Shown: positions 58,230 through 64,000 of the stretch, in pieces | Numbering within the stretch: position 1 is the stretch's first letter | How the letters are laid out: each line of letters begins with the position of its first letter | Source of the DNA: Hyphomicrobiales bacterium | Lineage (GTDB): Bacteria; Pseudomonadota; Alphaproteobacteria; Rhizobiales; Rhizobiaceae | Direction of reading: 5' to 3' | Assembly (NCBI GenBank): GCA_900472675.1 | Contig: UCJA01000011.1 | Span: 1-64,000 of the forward strand | DNA length: 64,000 bases | Program-made: the position numbers and the translations under genes | Notes under the pieces: model-generated | The model's database searches: none | What the model was told of the DNA's origin: nothing | The model's input: the letters and a program-made list of their open reading frames with translations, nothing else

Positions 58230-59060
58230 TCACTTGCAATCGGGCCTATCCAGCAACTCGAGTTTGCTGAGGCTGCCGGAGAGAACGAAGTCACCGTAGT
58301 CCATCGTCAGGTCGCGCGTGATGCCGTTCTCGTAGAGCTTGAACGACATGTTGTAGACCGGCGTCGGATCGCCAGCCGCGCTGTCGTTGAAGTAAGCGAT
58401 AGTGACGGGCCAATAGGAGGTCTTGGCGAAATTGCCGGCCTTTGCAGCATCCACGTCGTCCTTGGCGGGCTCCTGCTGCTTGCCGATGACCGTGGTGGTC
58501 AGAAGCGACTGGTCGCCGTTTTCCGAGCCGTCGAAGACGCGAGCCTCGAAGAAGTTCTTGCCGTCCTTGGCATTGCGGATGACCTCCAGCATGTGGTCGG
58601 TCGGGAAGTCGCTTTTGGGAAGATCGAGCTCCCTACCGTTCGGCTCCTTGATCTCGACCTTGACGCCCTTTTCCGCCTGGCTGGCGTCGCCGACCAGCTG
58701 CTTGTCCAGTTGCTCGTCGGTGAAGGACTTGGTCTCGAAATGGAACTGGCGGGCAGACAGGTCCTCGAAGGTATTGGTCTGCTGGTCGCTGACGCGGGTT
58801 TCCTCGCCGGTCTCGATCTTGGTGACCAGCCGGAAGTTGGTGGTGAAGCCCGTGCAGGCCGACCCGGTGAACTCATAGACCATCCGGCCGAACATGCCGG
58901 CAATGCCGGAACGATCGGAGGAATCCTTGAGCTTGAGATCGTATACGGCGCGATGGGGCACCAGGAGACGCGCCGCACTATCTGCCGTGACCGGCGCTGC
59001 GGCGGCGGGACATGCGCCGATGCTGGCGGCCAGAATCAACCCGAGGCTCATGCGCACCAT
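58230..59060 (-). CDS. eipB: Periplasmic cell-envelope integrity protein EipB (DUF1849)
   Basis: A 276-residue DUF1849 protein. A signal peptide (MSLGLILAASIGACPAAAAP) is followed by the family core, with VPHRAVYDLKLKDS at the start and two cysteines (in GSACTGF and RPDCK) that likely form the disulfide described for the Brucella homologue. EipB is needed for envelope integrity in Brucella. The start at 59060 has AGGAG upstream. It probably sits in the periplasm as a spiral beta sheet; a direct role in this strain is inferred. Confidence 0.88.
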   Translation of the reverse strand: MVRMSLGLILAASIGACPAAAAPVTADSAARLLVPHRAVYDLKLKDSSDRSGIAGMFGRMVYEFTGSACTGFTTNFRLVTKIETGEETRVSDQQTNTFEDLSARQFHFETKSFTDEQLDKQLVGDASQAEKGVKVEIKEPNGRELDLPKSDFPTDHMLEVIRNAKDGKNFFEARVFDGSENGDQSLLTTTVIGKQQEPAKDDVDAAKAGNFAKTSYWPVTIAYFNDSAAGDPTPVYNMSFKLYENGITRDLTMDYGDFVLSGSLSKLELLDRPDCK

Positions 59061-59170
59061 TCATATTCTCCTGTTGGACTCAGTCCCCGGTGTTATAAGA
59101 ACGCCATGGGTTGAGGTTATGGCCTTGATGCAAGATTTTTGGCGACTTTACAATAAAACGGAGACTGGAA

Positions 59171-59641
59171 ATGCCGAACGCTATCGAAACCCGCCTTCAA
59201 GACCTCGGCATCAGCCTTCCCCAGGCCGCGGCACCCGCTGCAAATTACCTGCCCTTCGTGATCAGCGGCAACATGCTCTACATCTCCGGCCAGCTGCCGA
59301 CCGAGAACGGCGCGGTGGCAGTGGTCGGCCTCGTGGGTAGCGACGTGGACGTCGCGGCAGCGACGCGGGCAGCAGAACTGTGCGCCATCAACATCCTCGC
59401 CCAGGCGAAATCTGCTCTCGGCGGCGATCTCACGAAGATCAAGCGTCTCGTCAAGCTGACCAGCTTCGTTGCCTCGGCACCGGGCTTCGTCGAGCAGCAT
59501 GTGGTGACGAACGGTGCCTCGAACCTGATGGCGAACGTGCTGGGCGAAGCGGGCAAGCATGCCCGGGCTGCCGTCGGCATGGCCTCCCTGCCCTTCAACG
59601 CCTCCGTCGAAATCGAGGCCATCATCGAGATCGAAGCATGA
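59171..59641 (+). CDS. RidA-family (YjgF/UK114) protein
   Basis: A 156-residue RidA-superfamily protein, close to the longer subgroup that carries an N-terminal RLQDLGI segment. RidA-fold proteins hydrolyse reactive enamine/imine intermediates. Seen: ISGNMLYISGQLPTENG, VKLTSFVASAPGFVEQH and the C-terminal RAAVGMASLPFNASVEIEA with the conserved Arg and Glu residues. The canonical Arg105 context may differ, so activity is not certain. The stop overlaps the next ATG, giving a coupled pair. Confidence 0.85.
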   Translation: MPNAIETRLQDLGISLPQAAAPAANYLPFVISGNMLYISGQLPTENGAVAVVGLVGSDVDVAAATRAAELCAINILAQAKSALGGDLTKIKRLVKLTSFVASAPGFVEQHVVTNGASNLMANVLGEAGKHARAAVGMASLPFNASVEIEAIIEIEA

Positions 59642-60363
59642 CGTCTGTCGACTGGATCAAGGATGTGCCGGTCGCTCACCGCGGCTTCCACGACATGAAC
59701 CACCAAGTCTGGGAAAACACGCTTTCGGCGTTCGAGCGCGCCGCCGAGGCAGGCTTTGCCATCGAATGCGACGTGCAGCTTGCCGCCGACAGCGTGCCGG
59801 TGGTGTTTCATGACGACACGCTGCAGCGGCTGTGTGGGATTAGCGGCGACCTGCGCGAGCGCACGGCTGCCGAACTGTCCATGCTGTCGGTCGGGGGCAC
59901 GAAGGACCGGATCCCGACGCTCAAGCAGATGCTTGCCCTGGTCAAGGGTCGCGTGCCGCTGATCATCGAGATCAAGGGTCGCCAAGGCGAGGACGACGGG
60001 TTCGTGGAGGCGGTGCTCGAGGGGCTGGAGGGCTATTCGGGCCAGGTGGCCCTGATGAGCTTCGACCATCACATCCTGCGCGACCTGAAGACGGCCAACT
60101 GCCCCTACCCGATCGGTCTGACGGCGATGGGCAACACGCCGGAGGAGTTCTTCGCGCACGACGAGGCGATGCATCTGGGGCTGGATTTCATTTCCTACCA
60201 CTGGCCGCACCTGCCCAACAGCTTCATCACTGCACAGCGGGCCGCCGGTATTCCGATCATCACCTGGACGGTCAGGGATGAAACGGGACGCGAACAGACC
60301 TATACTCATGCGGACCAGATGACCTTCGAAGGATTTGATCCGAGGGCCACCTCCTCCACGTAA
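59638..60363 (+). CDS. Glycerophosphodiester phosphodiesterase
   Basis: A 241-residue GDPD-family TIM-barrel enzyme. HRGFHDMNHQVWENT (first active-site His, and Glu-Asn-Thr) and AIECDVQLAADSVPVVFHDD (catalytic Glu/Asp and second His) are intact. It probably hydrolyses glycerophosphodiesters such as glycerophosphocholine to glycerol 3-phosphate, or acts on phospholipid-derived lipids. The start overlaps the ridA stop by four bases (ATGA) and the GNAT gene follows after 8 bases. Confidence 0.92.
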   Translation: MTSVDWIKDVPVAHRGFHDMNHQVWENTLSAFERAAEAGFAIECDVQLAADSVPVVFHDDTLQRLCGISGDLRERTAAELSMLSVGGTKDRIPTLKQMLALVKGRVPLIIEIKGRQGEDDGFVEAVLEGLEGYSGQVALMSFDHHILRDLKTANCPYPIGLTAMGNTPEEFFAHDEAMHLGLDFISYHWPHLPNSFITAQRAAGIPIITWTVRDETGREQTYTHADQMTFEGFDPRATSST

Positions 60364-60371
60364 AGTCACGC

Positions 60372-61565
60372 ATGACCCAAGACCTCATCATCCGTATCGA
60401 AAAATGCTTTGGCGCCATCGACAAGGACCGCTGGTCGACGCTGTCGGGAACCTCGAAGACAGCGGGTGGGGTCGCCTATAACCCGTTCCTCTCGCATGCC
60501 TACCTGTCGTCGCTGGAGCAATCGGGATCAGCCACCGCAAAGACCGGCTGGCTCGGGCATCATCTTCTGCTTGAGGATGCTGCGGGCGGGCTGGTGGGCG
60601 CCGTGCCGGGTTACCTGAAAAGCCACAGCCAGGGCGAGTATGTGTTCGACCACGGCTGGGCGGATGCCTTCGAGCGTGCCGGCGGGCGCTATTACCCGAA
60701 GCTGCAGTGTTCGGTGCCCTTTACGCCGGCAACGGGTCCGCGCCTGCTGGTGGCCGAGGGGTACGACAGGGATGCAACAGCGCTGACACTGGCGGCAGGT
60801 CTCCAGGAGGTGACACGGCAGGTGGGTGTGTCGTCCGCGCATGTGACTTTCGTCGCCGACGACCAGCTCGTCGCGTTCGAAGACAGCGACTACCTGCACC
60901 GGACCGACAAGCAGTTCCATTTCATCAACGAGGGCTATGCCGACCACGACGCCTTCCTCGAGACGCTCGCGTCGCGCAAGCGCAAGGCGCTGAAGAAGGA
61001 GCGTCGCACAGCGCTCGAAAACGGCATCACCATCGACTGGCTGACCGGAAGCGACCTCACCGAAGAGATCTGGGACCAGTTCTACACCTTCTACATGGAT
61101 ACCGGCAGCCGGAAGTGGGGCCAGCCCTATCTCACCCGCGCATTCTATTCGCTGATCGGCGAACGGATGCCGGAGGATATCCTGCTGGTGATGGCCAAGC
61201 GCGACGGCAAGTATGTGGCGGGCGCCATCAACTTCATCGGCGGCGATGCCCTCTATGGGCGCCACTGGGGCTGCATCGAGGATCACCCCTATCTGCATTT
61301 CGAGGTCTGCTACCACCAGGCGATCGACTTTGCGCTGGCCAAGGGGCTGAAACGGGTGGAAGCGGGCGCACAGGGGGAGCACAAGCTTGCCCGCGGCTAT
61401 CTGCCTGTCACCACCCATTCCATGCATTATATCGTCCACCCTGGCTTGAGAAACGCCGTCTCCGACTATCTGGAACGGGAGCGGCAGGACGTGGAATACA
61501 TGAACGAGGTCCTTTCCGAGCACAGCCCGTTTCGCAAGGGCGAGCGGCAGCAGGAACAGGACTGA
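60372..61565 (+). CDS. GNAT/FemAB-like protein (DUF482, peptidogalycan biosynthesis type)
   Basis: A 397-residue DUF482 protein, related to GNAT and FemX-type acyltransferases, with an N-terminal domain (NPFLSHAYLSSLE), the KRKALKKERRTALE helix (about residue 205-220) and the conserved GRHWGCIEDHPYLHFEVCYHQ segment. Such proteins are proposed to act in cell-surface polymer modification, but the substrate is not established. It lies 8 bases after the GDPD gene and 24 bases before the HIT gene. Confidence 0.85.
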   Translation: MTQDLIIRIEKCFGAIDKDRWSTLSGTSKTAGGVAYNPFLSHAYLSSLEQSGSATAKTGWLGHHLLLEDAAGGLVGAVPGYLKSHSQGEYVFDHGWADAFERAGGRYYPKLQCSVPFTPATGPRLLVAEGYDRDATALTLAAGLQEVTRQVGVSSAHVTFVADDQLVAFEDSDYLHRTDKQFHFINEGYADHDAFLETLASRKRKALKKERRTALENGITIDWLTGSDLTEEIWDQFYTFYMDTGSRKWGQPYLTRAFYSLIGERMPEDILLVMAKRDGKYVAGAINFIGGDALYGRHWGCIEDHPYLHFEVCYHQAIDFALAKGLKRVEAGAQGEHKLARGYLPVTTHSMHYIVHPGLRNAVSDYLERERQDVEYMNEVLSEHSPFRKGERQQEQD

Positions 61566-61589
61566 CCAGACCTTGAGGAGAGGACGACC

Positions 61590-62021
61590 ATGAGCAGCGG
61601 CGCCTACGACAGCACCAACATCTTCGCGAAGATCCTGCGCGGCGAGATTCCCTGCCACCGCGTCTACGAGGACGACGACACGCTGGCCTTCATGGATGTC
61701 ATGCCGCAGTCGCCCGGTCACCTGCTGGTGATCCCCAAAGAAGCGTCGCGCAACCTTCTCGATGCGGATCCGGCCGTACTGTCGCGGCTGATGCCGGTGG
61801 TCCAGAAGCTTGCCCGTGCAGCCAAGGATGCGTTTGAAGCAGACGGCATCACCGTGACGCAGTTCAACGAGGCGGCCGCCGGCCAGACCGTGTTCCACCT
61901 GCATGTCCACATCATCCCCCGCTACGAGGGCCAGGCGCCGAAGCCGCATTCGGGACAAATGGAGGACAACGAGGTGCTGGCCGCCCAGGCCGAGAAGATC
62001 ATCGGGGAACTGGGAAACTGA
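61590..62021 (+). CDS. HIT-family nucleotide-binding protein
   Basis: A 143-residue HIT (histidine triad) hydrolase: N-terminal IFAKILRGEIPCHRVYEDDDTLAF and the active-site HLHVHIIPR (H103, H105, H107). Bacterial members hydrolyse adenosine phosphoramidates or similar nucleotides. The ribosome binding site is TTGAGGAGAGG. It ends the ridA-GDPD-GNAT-HIT operon; the next gene is on the other strand. Confidence 0.93.
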   Translation: MSSGAYDSTNIFAKILRGEIPCHRVYEDDDTLAFMDVMPQSPGHLLVIPKEASRNLLDADPAVLSRLMPVVQKLARAAKDAFEADGITVTQFNEAAAGQTVFHLHVHIIPRYEGQAPKPHSGQMEDNEVLAAQAEKIIGELGN

Positions 62022-62030
62022 GGCTCTGCC

Positions 62031-62369
62031 TCAGACACCCAGCCACCAGAGGCCGATCACCAGCAGGGTAATCGGAGCGACAACGCCCACCACCACCCGT
62101 CGCCCTGCCAGAAGGAAGACGGCAAAGCCGATGCCGGCTGCGCCGAGCCTCAGCCAAAGCGGGGAATCGGCAAGTGTGCCCGTCGGAAAGACGATCAGCT
62201 TGGCGGTGACGGCCATGACGAGCGCGGTTGCGACCGCCCTCACCCAATGCAGCGCCTCGCTATCCTCATCCAGCCGGTTGCCGACTAGCACGCCCAGCCA
62301 GCGCCAGATATCGGTCGCCAGGAAACCGGCGACCACGATGACGACATAGGTCCACCAGCCATCCAGCAT
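62031..62369 (-). CDS. azlD: AzlD-domain branched-chain amino acid transport protein
   Basis: A 112-residue protein with about four membrane helices (VVIVVAGFLATDIWRWLGVL near the start and the last IGLWWLGV). AzlD family members pair with AzlC to export branched-chain amino acids or analogues. The start overlaps the azlC stop (TGATG), so the two subunits are translated together. Confidence 0.85.
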   Translation of the reverse strand: MLDGWWTYVVIVVAGFLATDIWRWLGVLVGNRLDEDSEALHWVRAVATALVMAVTAKLIVFPTGTLADSPLWLRLGAAGIGFAVFLLAGRRVVVGVVAPITLLVIGLWWLGV

Positions 62370-63115
62370 CAGGCGCTCGCCCCTGCCCGCTGCTTCGACT
62401 TGCGACGATAGCGGTCGATCAGATAGGCAACTGTGCCGCCTCCCAGCCCCGCGTAGAGCACGTCGAAATCAGGCGAGACCAGAGCCAGCAGCGGCCCGAG
62501 CACGATGCCGGCGCCAAAGGCGATCTTCACCACGGGCTGGCGAGCGCTCGCCCAGATCGAGGAGATGAAATAGACCGGCGTCAGCATGAACAGGGCGGCG
62601 GCGATGACCGGCGGGAAGGACGACACCAGCCCGTAGCTCAGCGCGACGATCAGCGCATTGGTGAGTGTCAGGGTGATGCCGAAGCCGGCGAAATAGGCGA
62701 CCCGATTGTCCCGCGGCACCGCTTCCAGACGCTGGGTGGCGAAGACCCAGGAGGTGATGGCAAGGAAATGCGAGAGGAACAGCAGCAGCGCCACCGGCGT
62801 GCGCTCGGTGCGCATCTGCGGCATGATCGACGCCACCATGGGCATCATGCGGATTGAGGAAAGGGTCACGGCAGCAAACGAGGCTGCGAGCGGCGCGCCG
62901 CCGACCATGGTGCCGACCAGGATCATCTGCGCCGGCAGGGCCCAGATCGATAGCGTCATGAAGACCGCCTCCCCCTTGGTCAGCCCTGACTGGAGTGCAA
63001 AGGCGCTGAAGCCCACATAGGACGCCATCAGGATCAATGCTGGAAGCGAGGTGATGCCGCGCATGCCGCGGAGAAACCAGAGAAACTGGCGCCGGTCTTG
63101 GATCTCGCTTGGCAT
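62369..63115 (-). CDS. azlC: AzlC-family permease
   Basis: A 248-residue membrane protein with about seven helices. The N-terminal PALILMASYVGFSAFALQSGLT and the ALPAQMILVGTMVGG motif match the AzlC family, the large subunit of branched-chain amino acid exporters. The exported amino acid is inferred from the family, not visible in the sequence. It lies 110 bases after clpA, separated by a terminator. Confidence 0.88.
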   Translation of the reverse strand: MPSEIQDRRQFLWFLRGMRGITSLPALILMASYVGFSAFALQSGLTKGEAVFMTLSIWALPAQMILVGTMVGGAPLAASFAAVTLSSIRMMPMVASIMPQMRTERTPVALLLFLSHFLAITSWVFATQRLEAVPRDNRVAYFAGFGITLTLTNALIVALSYGLVSSFPPVIAAALFMLTPVYFISSIWASARQPVVKIAFGAGIVLGPLLALVSPDFDVLYAGLGGGTVAYLIDRYRRKSKQRAGASA

Positions 63116-63166
63116 TTGGGTCCCTGATATCGTCGCGCTTGAAGCTCGAAGGGCACCTACAGAAAC

Positions 63167-63195
63167 AACGACGCCGGGACAAGCCCGGCGTCGTT
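63167..63195 (-). terminator. Terminator of clpA
   Basis: AACGACGCCGGG and CCCGGCGTCGTT arms (12 bp, 5-base loop) lie 30 bases after the clpA stop; on the minus strand they are followed by GTTTC, on the plus strand by TTCGTTTC. Confidence 0.8.
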
Positions 63196-63225
63196 TTCGT
63201 TTCTCTCAGACGGTACGGTCGAAGC

Positions 63226-64000
63226 CTACTTGCTCTTCGGCACCCGCGGCACGGTGCTTCCCTTGCGGGTTGCTGCCTTGGTACCCGAAGCGGGTGCATC
63301 ATCCGGAGCGATGACCTCGACATCGACCATGGCAGCTGCGGAACCGCCGTCCTTGCCCTTCGGCGCCGACTTCTTCGGTGCCTTGGGCTTTATGACCTTG
63401 GCTTCCTCGGCCGCCACTTCCACCTCTGCCTCAGGCTTCGGCTTTACGGGCGTGGTTTCCGAGATGCAGTCGAGGACCAGCTTGTCCTTGCCGTCATCAT
63501 CCTTGCCGACGGTGACGCGAACGACGCCGCCCTTGCGCAGCTTGCCAAAAAGGATCTCGTTGGCGAGCGGCTTCTTGATGTATTCCTGGATCGTGCGGGA
63601 CAGTGGGCGTGCGCCCATCTTCTCGTCGTATCCCCGTTCCGCCAGCCAGGCGATCGCACCTTCCTGGAGGTCGAAGGTGATGTTGCGCTCGGACAGCTGG
63701 GTTTCCAGCTGCATGACGAACTTCTGCACCACCTGATGGATGACCCCGGTCGGCAGCGGCGCAAACGGGATGATTGCGTCGAGACGGTTGCGGAATTCCG
63801 GCGTGAACAGGCGGTTGATCGCCTCTTCGTCTTCGCCGGTGCGCCTGGACGAGCCGAAGCCGATTGCAGACTTGGCCATTTCAGATGCGCCCGCATTGGT
63901 CGTCATGATCAGGATGACGTTGCGGAAGTCGATCTTCTTGCCGTTGTGGTCGGTCAGAGAACCATGGTCCATGACCTGCAGCAGGATATTGTAAATATCC
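63226..64000 (-). CDS. clpA: ATP-dependent Clp protease ATP-binding subunit ClpA (3' part)
   Basis: The C-terminal part of ClpA, cut off by the window edge at 64000; the frame is open to the last base. It includes the second AAA+ domain (NVILIMTTNAGASEMA; NRLFTPEFRNRLDAII with the sensor-2 region GARPLSR) and the C-terminal D2 small domain. ClpA unfolds substrates for ClpP. The end carries a Lys/Pro/Ala-rich tail of about 78 residues (63229-63462) beyond the conserved domain, as seen in some rhizobial ClpA proteins. Confidence 0.95.
   Translation of the reverse strand, partial: DIYNILLQVMDHGSLTDHNGKKIDFRNVILIMTTNAGASEMAKSAIGFGSSRRTGEDEEAINRLFTPEFRNRLDAIIPFAPLPTGVIHQVVQKFVMQLETQLSERNITFDLQEGAIAWLAERGYDEKMGARPLSRTIQEYIKKPLANEILFGKLRKGGVVRVTVGKDDDGKDKLVLDCISETTPVKPKPEAEVEVAAEEAKVIKPKAPKKSAPKGKDGGSAAAMVDVEVIAPDDAPASGTKAATRKGSTVPRVPKSK

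Overview
The window is a GC-rich, densely packed piece of an alphaproteobacterial chromosome. Gene content and order point to the Rhizobiaceae (Rhizobium, Agrobacterium, Sinorhizobium and relatives). Markers are the dusB-ntrB-ntrC-ntrY-ntrX cluster followed by dat-hfq-hflX, a cysG/DUF2849/cysI/DUF934 sulfite-reduction operon, a pdhA-pdhB-pdhC cluster with lpdA and lipA, the pyrH-frr-uppS-cdsA-rseP-bamA-lpxD-fabZ-lpxA-lpxI-lpxB envelope run, a fused ispDF, and an EipB (DUF1849) protein. I cannot name the species from sequence alone. I saw no rRNA, tRNA, insertion sequence, prophage or CRISPR array. About 67 protein genes cover nearly all of the window.

Region by region. 1-3 kb: two small proteins of unknown role, an NTF2-like protein, mazG and a deaminase. 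3-8.7 kb: assimilatory sulfite reduction (siroheme synthase, hemoprotein reductase, two DUF partners) and a ferredoxin-NADP reductase. 8.7-12.8 kb: an MFS transporter, hflX, hfq and a D-amino acid aminotransferase. 12.8-20.3 kb: nitrogen control (two sensor/regulator pairs and dusB). 20.4-24.4 kb: isoprenoid synthesis (ispDF), a CinA-type deamidase, a COQ10-like START protein, lipoyl synthase and a small membrane protein. 24.6-31.8 kb: pyruvate dehydrogenase genes with four small accessory genes. 32-38.7 kb: ftsB, an atypical SDR protein, enolase, a chemoreceptor, kdsA and a VOC protein. 38.9-43.9 kb: lexA, comEC and citrate synthase. 43.9-55.1 kb: lipid A, outer-membrane and phospholipid genes, ribosome recycling and UMP kinase. 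55.2-57.2 kb: tsf and rpsB. 57.4-64 kb: envelope proteins, a ridA/GDPD/GNAT/HIT operon, azlCD and the 3' part of clpA, which runs off the right edge.

The genes form coherent housekeeping modules: sulfur assimilation supplies cysteine, and LipA and Lpd serve the pyruvate dehydrogenase complex that feeds citrate synthase. KdsA, LpxA/B/D/I, FabZ and BamA build the outer membrane, and NtrBC/NtrYX control nitrogen use. I found no convincing novel multi-gene defence or mobile system. The observations most worth a second look are an SDR-fold protein without the catalytic Tyr and Lys, paired SOS boxes in front of lexA, a full CtrA-type half-site pair in front of a chemoreceptor, a charged insertion in ComEC, a palindromic intergenic element, hfq and hflX sharing one reading frame, and a Cys/Arg-rich orphan protein.
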